This document shows, in pieces, positions 8,047 through 16,391 of a stretch of 64,000 nt of DNA. The stretch's first letter is position 1. Each line of letters begins with the position of its first letter. The position numbers were made by a program, and so were the translations under genes. The DNA comes from Salinirubrum litoreum (GTDB lineage Archaea > Halobacteriota > Halobacteria > Halobacteriales > Haloferacaceae). The notes under the pieces were generated by a model. The model made no database searches, was not told where the DNA came from, and saw only the letters and a list, made by a program, of their open reading frames with translations. The DNA lies in contig NZ_JAJCVJ010000001.1 of NCBI RefSeq assembly GCF_020567425.1, positions 1,612,001-1,676,000 on the forward strand. The letters are read 5' to 3'.

Positions 8047-11000
8047 ATGCGCGAGGACGACGAACGCTACTTCGAGCGCATCGAGAGTCGGCTGGACGAG
8101 GCGTTCGACCGCGCCGAGGCCGCGAAGGCGCAGGGCCACGATCCGAAAGAGGCGGTCGAGATTCCGGTCGCGAAGGACATGGCCGACCGGGTGGAGAACA
8201 TCCTCGGCATCTCCGGCGTCGCGGAGCGCGTCCGCGAGTTAGAGGGCGAGATGTCCCGCGAGGAGGCCGCGCTGGCGCTCGCGGAGGACTTCGCCGAGGG
8301 GAAGGTCGGCGACTACGACAGCAGGGAGGGGAAGGTCGAAGGCGCGGTCCGGACCGCCGTCGCCCTGCTGACCGAGGGGGTCGTCGCCGCCCCCATCGAA
8401 GGGATCGACCGCGTCGAACTGCTGGAGAACGACGACGGGACCGAGTTCATCAACGTCTACTACGCCGGCCCGATCCGCTCTGCCGGCGGGACGGCGCAAG
8501 CGCTCTCGGTCCTCGTGGCCGACTACACCCGGACGCTGATCGGCGTCGAGGAGTACAGGGCCCGCGACGAGGAGATCGAACGCTACGCCGAGGAGGTCAA
8601 CCTCTACGACAAGGAGACCGGACTCCAGTACACGCCGAAAGACAAGGAGTCGACGTTCATCGCCGAGCACATGCCGATCATGCTGGACGGCGAGGCGACC
8701 GGCGACGAGGAGGTCTCGGGCTTCCGCGACCTCGAACGCGTTGACACCAACAACGCTCGCGGCGGGATGTGTCTCGTCCTCGCGGAGGGGATCGCACTGA
8801 AGGCCCCGAAGATTCAGCGGTACACCCGCCAACTCGACGAGGTCGACTGGCCGTGGCTCCAGGATCTCATCGACGGCACCATCGGCAAAGACGACTCGAA
8901 GGCGGCGGACGACGCCGAAAGCGAGTCCGAAGCCGACGAGGAGAGCGAGGGAGCCGACACAGGTGACGAGACCGACGAGGAGACGCCCGCAGACACACCG
9001 GCCGGCCCACTCCGCGTCGAGCCCTCCACGAAGTTCCTCCGAGACCTGATCGCCGGGCGACCCGTCTTCGGCCACCCCTCCGAGTCCGGCGGCTTCCGAC
9101 TCCGGTACGGCCGGTCGCGGAACCACGGCTTCGCCACGGCGGGCGTCCACCCCGCGACGATGCACCTCGTGGACGACTTCCTCGCCACCGGGACGCAGAT
9201 CAAGACCGAGCGCCCGGGGAAGGCGGCCGGCGTCGTCCCGGTCGACTCCATCGAGGGTCCGACGGTCAGACTCGCGAACGGCGACGTGCGCCGCATCGAC
9301 GACCCCGAGGAGGCACTCGAAGTCAGAAACGGCGTCGAGAAGATCCTCGACCTGGGCGAGTATCTCGTCAACTACGGCGAGTTCGTGGAGAACAACCACC
9401 CACTCGCGCCGGCGTCGTACACCGTCGAGTGGTGGGTCCAGGAGTTCGAGTCCGCCGGCGGGGACGTGCAGGCGATGGAAGACTCCCCGCACGTCGATCT
9501 GGACGACCCGACGCCCGAGGAGGCCCTGGAGTGGGCGACCGAGTACGACTGTCCGCTCCACCCGAAGTTCACCTACCTCTGGCACGACGTGTCGGTCGAG
9601 GCGTTCGAGACGCTGGCCGACGCGGTCGCGAGCGGCGAGGTCGTCGCCGGCGACGGCGGAGCGGTCGAAGGAGCGATCCCGGACGACCTCCGGTCGGAGG
9701 AGGCCGATCCGATCTCCGGCGACCTCCGAATCGAGCGAACCGACGAGTTGCAGACGACGCTCGAATCACTCCTCGTCGAACACACCCAGACCGAGGAGGC
9801 GATTCGGATTCCCGAGTGGCGACTGCTCGCCGCGTCGCTCGGCGTGACGCCGGAACTGGAGCAGACCTGGGACGACCTCTCGGCATCTGCCCGCGAGCAC
9901 GCGGTCGAAGACCCGGGCGACAACGCGGTCGCGGCGGTCAACGAGGTCGCGCCCTTCGAGGTCAGGGAACGCGCGCCGACCCGGATCGGCAACCGGATGG
10001 GCCGCCCCGAGAAGTCCGAGAGCCGCGACCTCTCGCCGGCGGTCCACACCCTCTTTCCCATCGGGGAGGCCGGCGGTACCCAGCGCAACGTCGCGGACGC
10101 GGCCCGCGCCCGCAACGAGGCCGGCCAGCGCGGCATCGTCGAGGTGCAGGTCGGCACCCGCCGGTGTCCCGACTGCGACGCGGAGACCTACCGGACGCTG
10201 TGTCCCGAGTGTGCGACCCACACCGAGGCGTACTACGAGTGCGAGGACTGTGAGATCGAAGCCGAACCGGACGAGTCCGGGCGCGTCGAGTGTCCGCGCT
10301 GTGACCGCGAGGTCTCCTCGGTCGACTGGCACGAGATCGACCTCGGGGCGGCCTTCCGCGATGCCCACGAGCGAGTCGGTGAACGCGAGGCCTCCTACGA
10401 CATCCTCAAGGGCGTGAAGGGACTCACCTCGGCGGACAAGACGCCCGAACCCATCGAGAAGGGCATCCTCCGGGCGAAGCGCGGCGTCTCGTCGTTCAAG
10501 GACGGCACGGTCCGGTACGACATGACCGACCTGCCGGTGACGTCGGTGCGACCCTCGGAACTGGACGTGACCGCCGAACACTTCCGGGAACTCGGCTACG
10601 ACACCGACATCGACGGCGAGCCACTGCGCTTCGACGACCAACTGGTCGAACTGAAGGTACAGGACATCGTTCTCTCGGACGGCGCGGCCGAGCACATGCT
10701 GAAGACGGCCGACTTCGTGGACGACCTGCTGACGCAGTTCTACGACCTGCCGGCGTTCTACGAGGTAGACGAGCGCGACGATCTGGTCGGTGAACTCGTC
10801 TTCGGAATGGCACCGCACACGTCGGCCGCCGTCGTCGGCCGAGTGGTCGGCTTTACGTCTGCTGCTGTCGGGTACGCGCATCCGTACTTCCACGCCGCGA
10901 AGCGACGCAACTGTGACGGCGACGAAGATTGCGTCATGCTCCTCATGGACGGCCTGCTGAACTTCTCGAAGCAGTACCTCCCGGACAAGCGTGGGGGTCG

Positions 11001-11664
11001 CATGGACGCGCCACTGGTGATGTCCTCGCGCATCGACCCCGCCGAGATCGACGACGAGGCGCACAACATGGACATCGTCAGGCAGTACCCCGAGGAGTTC
11101 TACGAGGCCACCTTAGAGATGGCCGACCCGAGCGACGTCGAGGAGTTGATCCAGATCGGCGAGGACACCCTCGGCACCGAGGACCAGTACCACGGCTTCG
11201 ACCACACCCACGACACCTCGAACATCCACCTCGGGCCGTCGCTGTCGGCGTACAAGACCCTCGGGTCGATGATGGACAAGATGGACGCCCAACTCGCACT
11301 GTCCAGAAAGCTCCGCGCGGTCGACGAGACCGACGTGGCGGAGCGCGTCATCGAGTACCACTTCCTGCCGGACCTGATCGGGAACCTCCGGGCGTTCTCG
11401 CGGCAGGAGACGCGCTGTCTCGACTGCGGGGAGAAGTACCGCCGGATGCCACTGACCGGCGACTGCCGGGAGTGTGGCGGCCGGGTGAACCTCACGGTGC
11501 ATCAGGGATCGGTGAACAAGTACATGGACACCGCCATCGAGGTGGCCGAGGAGTTCGGCTGTCGGGACTACACGAAACAGCGGTTAGAGGTGCTGGAGCG
11601 GTCGCTGGAGAGCGTCTTCGAGAACGACCACAACAAGCAGTCCGGTATCGCGGACTTCATGTGA
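8047..11664 (+). CDS. polC: DNA polymerase D large (catalytic) subunit DP2
   Basis: DP2 is the polymerising subunit of the archaeal family D replicative polymerase and pairs with the DP1 exonuclease subunit. It has 1205 residues. Conserved GGTAQALSVLVADY lies near 143-156, an acidic insertion at about 281-318, a four-cysteine-pair zinc region starting CPDCDAETYRTLCPEC near 705-775, the active-site region with NCDGDEDC (about 955-962) followed by LPDKRGGRMDAPLV, and a C-terminal zinc ribbon CLDCGEKY...CREC near 1122-1145. The ATG at 8047 is preferred over an in-frame GTG at 8038 because GGAGGTG lies just before it as a Shine-Dalgarno sequence. Many haloarchaeal copies carry inteins; this one has none. 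Confidence 0.97.
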   Translation: MREDDERYFERIESRLDEAFDRAEAAKAQGHDPKEAVEIPVAKDMADRVENILGISGVAERVRELEGEMSREEAALALAEDFAEGKVGDYDSREGKVEGAVRTAVALLTEGVVAAPIEGIDRVELLENDDGTEFINVYYAGPIRSAGGTAQALSVLVADYTRTLIGVEEYRARDEEIERYAEEVNLYDKETGLQYTPKDKESTFIAEHMPIMLDGEATGDEEVSGFRDLERVDTNNARGGMCLVLAEGIALKAPKIQRYTRQLDEVDWPWLQDLIDGTIGKDDSKAADDAESESEADEESEGADTGDETDEETPADTPAGPLRVEPSTKFLRDLIAGRPVFGHPSESGGFRLRYGRSRNHGFATAGVHPATMHLVDDFLATGTQIKTERPGKAAGVVPVDSIEGPTVRLANGDVRRIDDPEEALEVRNGVEKILDLGEYLVNYGEFVENNHPLAPASYTVEWWVQEFESAGGDVQAMEDSPHVDLDDPTPEEALEWATEYDCPLHPKFTYLWHDVSVEAFETLADAVASGEVVAGDGGAVEGAIPDDLRSEEADPISGDLRIERTDELQTTLESLLVEHTQTEEAIRIPEWRLLAASLGVTPELEQTWDDLSASAREHAVEDPGDNAVAAVNEVAPFEVRERAPTRIGNRMGRPEKSESRDLSPAVHTLFPIGEAGGTQRNVADAARARNEAGQRGIVEVQVGTRRCPDCDAETYRTLCPECATHTEAYYECEDCEIEAEPDESGRVECPRCDREVSSVDWHEIDLGAAFRDAHERVGEREASYDILKGVKGLTSADKTPEPIEKGILRAKRGVSSFKDGTVRYDMTDLPVTSVRPSELDVTAEHFRELGYDTDIDGEPLRFDDQLVELKVQDIVLSDGAAEHMLKTADFVDDLLTQFYDLPAFYEVDERDDLVGELVFGMAPHTSAAVVGRVVGFTSAAVGYAHPYFHAAKRRNCDGDEDCVMLLMDGLLNFSKQYLPDKRGGRMDAPLVMSSRIDPAEIDDEAHNMDIVRQYPEEFYEATLEMADPSDVEELIQIGEDTLGTEDQYHGFDHTHDTSNIHLGPSLSAYKTLGSMMDKMDAQLALSRKLRAVDETDVAERVIEYHFLPDLIGNLRAFSRQETRCLDCGEKYRRMPLTGDCRECGGRVNLTVHQGSVNKYMDTAIEVAEEFGCRDYTKQRLEVLERSLESVFENDHNKQSGIADFM

Positions 11665-11767
11665 ACTCTAGAATTCAGACCCCTGAATTGCTGTTGGACA
11701 ACCACTGAATCCTTCTTCGGTCAATTTGGGCAAAAGCGATATGTCAGTTAGTATGGTATGTGGGGAT
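11665..11767. other. AT-richer spacer after polC
   Basis: The stretch after polC is noticeably less GC-rich than its surroundings. It holds GATATG near 11738-11743, which could serve as a weak TATA element for the small membrane ORF. No hairpin or RNA gene is evident. Confidence 0.35.
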
Positions 11768-11896
11768 ATGCGTCTAATGCCTCCTCTTAGTGCACTCAGT
11801 GATTTGGTCAATCTGTTCCCCGGCGACCCAGCCGTCATCTTTGTCGCCGGTGTCGCACTCGCTATTTTGATTCTACTCGCACGCCTCATGGGCTGA
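11768..11896 (+). CDS. Small single-span membrane protein
   Basis: A 42-residue frame, MRLMPPLSALSDLVNLF..., ending in one hydrophobic segment with AVIFVAGVALAILILLARLM and a final Gly. The hydrophobic stretch has the length of one membrane span and its codons look haloarchaeal. In-frame ATGs at 11741 and 11753 would make it 51 or 47 residues, and one at 11777 would make it 39. I recognise no function. Evidence is composition and the orderly start region only. Confidence 0.45.
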   Translation: MRLMPPLSALSDLVNLFPGDPAVIFVAGVALAILILLARLMG

Positions 11897-11974
11897 ATTT
11901 TCAGACCCGTTGTGATAAGTGATAACTCTCGACTAGACGGGTCGCTCCGGCGTGAGACGACGCTCCCGTCCGCG

Positions 11975-11982
11975 CTTTTATT
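11975..11982 (+). promoter_or_regulatory. TATA box of the SDR gene
   Basis: CTTTTATT is centred 28 bases before the ATG at 12007. Confidence 0.55.
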
Positions 11983-12006
11983 CTGTTTGCGGACCTTCAC
12001 CACACC

Positions 12007-12717
12007 ATGACGGTCAACTTCGACTTCGACGGGAAGGTAGCACTCGTCACCGGCGCGTCGGGCGCACTCGGCAGTGCCGTGGCCCACGCCTTCCGAGATG
12101 CAGGAGCGACGGTCGCCGCCGCCGACATCGTCGAACCGGACGACGAGGACGCCCTGCTCGACCCGGCGGGGGACGTCCACTTCTATCAGGGCGACTTCAC
12201 CGACGAGGCCGACGTGGAGCGCGTGATCGACCAGATCGTCGCGGACCACGGTCGACTGGACTACGTGGCGAACATCGCCGGGACGTGGCGCGGGGGGACG
12301 CCAATCGACGAGACCGACGTGGACACCTTCGACTTCCTGTTCGACGTGAACCTGAAGACGATGTTCCTCACCTCGAAACACGCCGTCCCACACCTCCGGG
12401 AGACCGAAGGGGCCATCGTCTCTATCTCCGCGCGGTCCTCGCTGGAGGGCGGCGAGGGCGACGGCATCTACCGCGCCACGAAGGCGGGCGTCCGCCTCCT
12501 GACCGAGACCATCGCCGAGGAGAATCTCGGGACCGTCCGCGCGAACGCGGTCATGCCGAGCGTCATCGACACCCCGATGAACCGCGACATGATGTCCAGT
12601 TCCGACTTCTCGAATTGGGTGACACCAGAGCAGATCGCCTCCGTGATCATGTTCCTCTGCTCGGACGCCGCCGCGGTGACGAGCGGTGCGGCCGTCCCGG
12701 TGTACGGCGAAGCCTGA
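12007..12717 (+). CDS. Short-chain dehydrogenase/reductase (SDR)
   Basis: A 236-residue classical SDR oxidoreductase using NAD(P). The Rossmann motif TGASGALG is at about 15-22. ADIVEPDD follows strand 2, where an Asp suggests NAD preference. NIAGTW stands where family members have NNAG. The catalytic Ser lies in VSISARSS and the Tyr/Lys pair in YRATK (about 154-158). The C-terminus VTSGAAVPVYGEA matches the usual substrate-side end. Substrate cannot be told from sequence. It has its own promoter and is followed 81 bases later by rnp3, which has no obvious promoter, so readthrough is possible. Confidence 0.88.
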   Translation: MTVNFDFDGKVALVTGASGALGSAVAHAFRDAGATVAAADIVEPDDEDALLDPAGDVHFYQGDFTDEADVERVIDQIVADHGRLDYVANIAGTWRGGTPIDETDVDTFDFLFDVNLKTMFLTSKHAVPHLRETEGAIVSISARSSLEGGEGDGIYRATKAGVRLLTETIAEENLGTVRANAVMPSVIDTPMNRDMMSSSDFSNWVTPEQIASVIMFLCSDAAAVTSGAAVPVYGEA

Positions 12718-12798
12718 GCCACCGGTCGGACTGTTCTGCCGGCGACACTCCCCACACGAAGCGCAACACCGAAAGCCCCGCGCCGTCTCACCCCGACC

Positions 12799-13512
12799 GT
12801 GTACGAAGCCGTCGCGCCGTACCCGGAGGGCGAGTCCACCGCGAGTCGCTACGCGCTCACCGCGAGCGAGTACGGCTTCGACGGCGTCGTCTGCCGGCGG
12901 ACGCGACCGACCGACGCCCCCGAGTCGGAACCGGCCACTGCCGACATCCGGAGCGAGTTCGGTGTCGACGTAGTCGACGCAGTGGAGATCGACGCCGACG
13001 ACCCCCAATCCGCCAGCGGGAGCGTCGGCAACTACCGCCCGAAGACGACCCTGCTCTGTGTCCGTGGCGGCACCGACGCCGTGAACCGGTACGCCGTCGA
13101 GGCGGAGCGCGTCGACGTGTTGACTCGGCCGTTCGCCGACGGCGGCGACGTGAACCACGTGCTGGCGAAGGCTGCCGCGACCAACGGAGTCCGTATCGCG
13201 TTCGAGTTGGGCCCTGTGCTCCGTTCGGACGGCGGTCGGCGCGTCCAACACCTGAAGAAACTCCGGAAACTGCGCGAGTTGGTCCGGCAGTACGACACGC
13301 CGTTCGTCGTCACCGGATCGCCCCGGAGCCACCTCGAACTGCGCGCGCCGCGTGAACTCCGGGCAGTCGGCGAGACTATCGGGTTCGATCCCGAAGAGAT
13401 CGAGTCGGGGCTCGCGGAGTGGGGACGACTCGCGGACCGCAATCGAGAGCGAGCGTCCGAGGAGTTCATTGCCCCCGGCGTGAAACGAGGCAAGCATGAA
13501 GAGGACACTTGA
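12799..13512 (+). CDS. rnp3: Ribonuclease P protein component 3 (Rpp30)
   Basis: One of the archaeal RNase P proteins that support the catalytic RNA in trimming the 5' leader of tRNA precursors. It has 237 residues with the TIM-barrel-like Rpp30 fold: start MYEAVAPYPEGES (GTG start), NYRPKTTLLCVRGG near 75-88, VDVLTRPFADGGDVNHVLAKAA near 105-126, and the core FELGPVL, KKLRKLRELVRQY, PFVVTGSPRSHLELRAPREL. It pairs with Rnp2 in the holoenzyme, and rnp2 is two genes downstream. Its 3' end overlaps the methyltransferase gene by 17 bases, so the genes are cotranscribed. Confidence 0.92.
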   Translation: MYEAVAPYPEGESTASRYALTASEYGFDGVVCRRTRPTDAPESEPATADIRSEFGVDVVDAVEIDADDPQSASGSVGNYRPKTTLLCVRGGTDAVNRYAVEAERVDVLTRPFADGGDVNHVLAKAAATNGVRIAFELGPVLRSDGGRRVQHLKKLRKLRELVRQYDTPFVVTGSPRSHLELRAPRELRAVGETIGFDPEEIESGLAEWGRLADRNRERASEEFIAPGVKRGKHEEDT

Positions 13513-14155
13513 GGAACACGCCGACCGCTTCTCCGAGTGGGCCGACGACTACGACGAGAGTCAGGACAGTCCGGAGTACAAGGCCTGTGCGAACCTCGTC
13601 GTGGAGTACGCCGATCCCGCCTCGTCCGACACGGTTCTGGATCTCGGCACCGGCACGGGAGCCATCGCGCTGGCGCTCGCCGCCGACGCGAAGCGGGTGA
13701 TCGGTCGGGACATCAGCGAGGGGATGCTGGCGAAGGCCCGCGAGAAGGCCGACGCCGGCGGCCACGACAACGTCGAGTTCGGCGAGGGGAGCTTCCGCGA
13801 CCCGAACTACGACGGCCCGGTCGACGTCGTCGTCTCGAACTTCGCCATGCACCACCTCTCGGACGACGAGAAGCGGGAGGCGATCCAGGTGATCGCCGAC
13901 CTCGGTCCCCGACGCTTCGTCCTCGGGGACGTGATGTTCTTCGGCACGCCCGATCCGGAGGAGCCGTTCTACAGCCCCGAAGTCGACGATCCCTCGACGG
14001 TCGGTCTGCTCGCCGACGCGCTGACCGACGCCGGGTTCGCCCTCACCGCGGTCGAGATGGTCCACGAACAGGTCGGCGTGCTGGTCGCCGAGAACACCGT
14101 CTCGGCCGAGTCGGTCGCCGAGAGGAGTGACGACGCGACAGAGACGACCGAGTGA
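13496..14155 (+). CDS. Class I SAM-dependent methyltransferase
   Basis: A 219-residue methyltransferase with VLDLGTGTGAIALALA (motif I, about 47-62), GRDISEGMLAKAREKA (motif II) and VVVSNFAMHHLSDDEKREAI (about 109-128). The start MKRTLEEHADRFSEWADDYDES resembles ubiquinone/menaquinone-type and small-molecule methyltransferases. The substrate is unknown. Its place between rnp3 and rnp2, overlapping both (17 bases upstream, TGATG downstream), suggests a role in RNA or ribosome-linked metabolism, but this is only context. Confidence 0.85.
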   Translation: MKRTLEEHADRFSEWADDYDESQDSPEYKACANLVVEYADPASSDTVLDLGTGTGAIALALAADAKRVIGRDISEGMLAKAREKADAGGHDNVEFGEGSFRDPNYDGPVDVVVSNFAMHHLSDDEKREAIQVIADLGPRRFVLGDVMFFGTPDPEEPFYSPEVDDPSTVGLLADALTDAGFALTAVEMVHEQVGVLVAENTVSAESVAERSDDATETTE

Positions 14156-14634
14156 TGAAACACCTCCCGAAACACGTCCGGCCGCGCTGGCGCTACCTCG
14201 CGGTGGGCATCGAGACGTGGCCCGACGCCGACCTCTCGCGGGGCGCGTTCCAGCGGGCGCTGTGGTTCGCGGCCCAGAACCTCGTCGGCGACACGAAGAG
14301 CGCCGACGCCGACCTGACGGTCTTCGACTTCCACTTCGCAGGAGGTGCGGGCGAGACCATCGTCCGCGTCCGGCGCGGCGAGGTCGAGACGGCGCGGGCC
14401 GCACTCGCCTGTATCGGCACGGTCGCGGGCGCGCCGGTCGGCCTGCGCGTACGGGGTGTCTCGGGGACGGTACGTGCCTGTGAAGAAAGGTATTTAGGAC
14501 GCCGGGCCGGAGTTTCTCGGGAGAGAACCGTCGTGTTCGACGCCCAGACCCGGACCGTCTCAGACAGAGGACGGGCCTCCGACGTTCACCTGCCGGGCGG
14601 GTTCGCGGGCGCGACGGACCTCGATTTCGAGTGA
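14155..14634 (+). CDS. rnp2: Ribonuclease P protein component 2 (Pop5/Rpp14)
   Basis: This Pop5-family subunit of archaeal RNase P has 159 residues. The typical start MKHLPKHVRPRWRYLAVGIE is followed by DLSRGAFQRALWFAAQNLVGD and RVRRGEVETARAALACIGTV, an RRM-like fold. The C-terminal 50 residues are less conserved. The start ATG overlaps the previous stop as TGATG; a GTG one codon upstream is possible. A TATA-like TATTTAGG at 14491-14498 inside the gene may be an extra promoter for psmA. Confidence 0.9.
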   Translation: MKHLPKHVRPRWRYLAVGIETWPDADLSRGAFQRALWFAAQNLVGDTKSADADLTVFDFHFAGGAGETIVRVRRGEVETARAALACIGTVAGAPVGLRVRGVSGTVRACEERYLGRRAGVSRERTVVFDAQTRTVSDRGRASDVHLPGGFAGATDLDFE

Positions 14635-14638
14635 TACT

Positions 14639-15400
14639 ATGCAGGGACAAGCCCAACAGCAGGCCTACGACCGGGGAATCACCATCTTCTCGCCGGACGG
14701 CCGACTCTACCAGGTCGAGTACGCCCGCGAGGCGGTCAAGCGCGGGACGGCGAGCATCGGCATCCGGACGGCGGACGGCGTCGTCCTCGCGGCGGACAAG
14801 CGCTCCCGTTCGCCGCTCATGGAACCGACCAGCGTCGAGAAGATCCACAAGGCCGACGACCACATCGGCATCGCCAGCGCCGGCCACGTCGCCGACGCCC
14901 GGCAACTGATCGACTACGCCCGCCGGCAGACGCAGGTCAACCGCCTGCGCTACGGCGAGCAAATCGGCATCGAGACGCTGACGAAGGAGGTCACCGACTA
15001 CATCCAGCAGTACACGCAGGTCGGCGGCGCGCGCCCGTTCGGTGTCGCGCTGTTGATCGGCGGGATGGAGAACGGCGAACCGCGCCTCTACGAGACGGAC
15101 CCCTCGGGGACGCCCTACGAGTGGAAGGCCGTCGCCATCGGCGCAGAGCGGCGTGATCTGCAGGACTACCTCGAAGAGAACTACGTCGAGGGTGCAGACC
15201 TCGCGGGCGGCGTCAGTCTCGCACTGGAGACGCTCGCGTCGACCGACGACGAGGGCCTGGAACCGGACGGCGTCGGCGTCGGGACCGTGGACGCCGAGAC
15301 CGGCGAGTTCCACCGCCTGTCGAACGAGGAGATCGAGAGCTACCTGACGGAACACGACCTGCTGGCGTCCGAGGAACCGACCGACGACTCCGAGGAGTGA
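14639..15400 (+). CDS. psmA: Proteasome subunit alpha
   Basis: Alpha subunits form the outer rings and gate of the archaeal 20S proteasome and dock the PAN ATPase. It has 253 residues. The alpha-type gate region is [20 protein letters not shown] (about 6-25), followed by [18 protein letters not shown]; the core includes [21 protein letters not shown] and [15 protein letters not shown]. The acidic C-terminal tail (TDDSEE) is usual in haloarchaea. It follows rnp2 by 4 bases, the rnp-psmA linkage found in many archaea. The matching ATPase gene pan lies at 41375-42592; no beta subunit is in this window. Confidence 0.96.
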   Translation: MQGQAQQQAYDRGITIFSPDGRLYQVEYAREAVKRGTASIGIRTADGVVLAADKRSRSPLMEPTSVEKIHKADDHIGIASAGHVADARQLIDYARRQTQVNRLRYGEQIGIETLTKEVTDYIQQYTQVGGARPFGVALLIGGMENGEPRLYETDPSGTPYEWKAVAIGAERRDLQDYLEENYVEGADLAGGVSLALETLASTDDEGLEPDGVGVGTVDAETGEFHRLSNEEIESYLTEHDLLASEEPTDDSEE

Positions 15401-15543
15401 CACCCCACTCCCCGGTCGCCGTGTAGTATCGCGCGTCCCGACCCCGGTTTTCGGTTCTCAGTGTCCAGCGACAGCGATCCAGTGGTTCGGTGGCCACGGC
15501 GTCGCGACGCCACCGACGCGTCGGCCACGCCGGCGAACCGCCC

Positions 15544-15551
15544 GGTTTATG
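15544..15551 (+). promoter_or_regulatory. TATA box of pyrE
   Basis: GGTTTATG is centred 28 bases before the ATG at 15576 and supports that start over an in-frame ATG at 15549. Confidence 0.55.
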
Positions 15552-15575
15552 CCACCACGGCGACCGCACTCGGGT

Positions 15576-16100
15576 ATGACCGACGAGCTACGGGCCGCAC
15601 TGGAGGCGGCCGACGCAGTGCGGTTCGGCGAGTTCGAGTTGTCCCACGGCGGCACGAGCGACTACTACGTGGACAAGTACCTGTTCGAGACCGACCCCGA
15701 GTGTCTCCGCCTGATCGCCGAGGCGTTCGCCGAGCGTGTCGGCGACGCGAAACTCGCCGGCGTGGCACTCGGTGCGGTCCCGCTGGTGGCAGTCACGGCA
15801 GTCGAGACCGGGAGCCCCTACGTCATCGCCCGGAAGCAGGCGAAGGAGTACGGGACCGGCAACCGCATCGAGGGTCGGCTCACCGAGGGCGAGGAGGTCG
15901 TCGTCCTGGAGGACATCGCCACGACCGGCCAGAGCGCGCTGGACGCGGTGGAGGCCCTGCGCGAAGCCGGTGCGGTCGTGAACCGCGTGCTGGTGGTCGT
16001 GGATCGGGAGGAGGGTGCCTCGGAGTTACTGGCCGAGCACGGCGTCGAACTGGAGTCGCTACTGACGGCCTCGGAGCTGTTGGCCGAGAAAACGCGATAA
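15576..16100 (+). CDS. pyrE: Orotate phosphoribosyltransferase
   Basis: Converts orotate and PRPP to orotidine 5'-monophosphate in pyrimidine synthesis. It has 174 residues with the family elements [36 protein letters not shown] and the PRPP loop [17 protein letters not shown] (about 108-124). Haloarchaea also have a longer regulator (GfcR) with a similar C-terminal domain and an N-terminal helix-turn-helix; this protein lacks that extension, so it is the enzyme type (PyrE2). It is convergent with a glutaredoxin gene 6 bases away. Confidence 0.94.
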   Translation: MTDELRAALEAADAVRFGEFELSHGGTSDYYVDKYLFETDPECLRLIAEAFAERVGDAKLAGVALGAVPLVAVTAVETGSPYVIARKQAKEYGTGNRIEGRLTEGEEVVVLEDIATTGQSALDAVEALREAGAVVNRVLVVVDREEGASELLAEHGVELESLLTASELLAEKTR

Positions 16101-16106
16101 ACCGAG

Positions 16107-16361
16107 TTAGCTCGCGGAGCCGTAGGTCTCGTCGAGGTACTCGACGATGTCGTCGGACTCGGGCATCCCCTCGACGCCGTGCTCCTCGTCGATCAGCACC
16201 GGGACGCCGGTCTGGCCCGAGATCTCCTCGACCTCGGTGCGCTCGGAGTGAGAGCGCGGGACCGTCCGCGACTCGTACTCCAGTCCGAGGTCGGCCAGCT
16301 TGTTCTTCACCTTCGCACAGTAGGGACAGCCCTCTAACTCGTAGAGGATGAGGTTTGACAT
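16107..16361 (-). CDS. Glutaredoxin-like thiol protein
   Basis: An 84-residue thioredoxin-fold protein with the dithiol CPYC (residues 12-15), the cis-Pro segment TGVPVLIDEE and the helix SDDIVEYLDETYG. It could reduce disulfides or glutaredoxin-type adducts; haloarchaea use gamma-glutamylcysteine rather than glutathione, so the reductant is uncertain. It ends 6 bases from pyrE. Its promoter must lie at the left margin of repeat copy B. Confidence 0.88.
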   Translation of the reverse strand: MSNLILYELEGCPYCAKVKNKLADLGLEYESRTVPRSHSERTEVEEISGQTGVPVLIDEEHGVEGMPESDDIVEYLDETYGSAS

Positions 16362-16391
16362 CGGACCTATGTACGTGATCCACGCTAAAGA

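Noticed and set aside
10915-10990. Intein in the polymerase D large subunit or in infB
   Set aside because: The active-site blocks are continuous and both protein lengths are those of intein-free forms.
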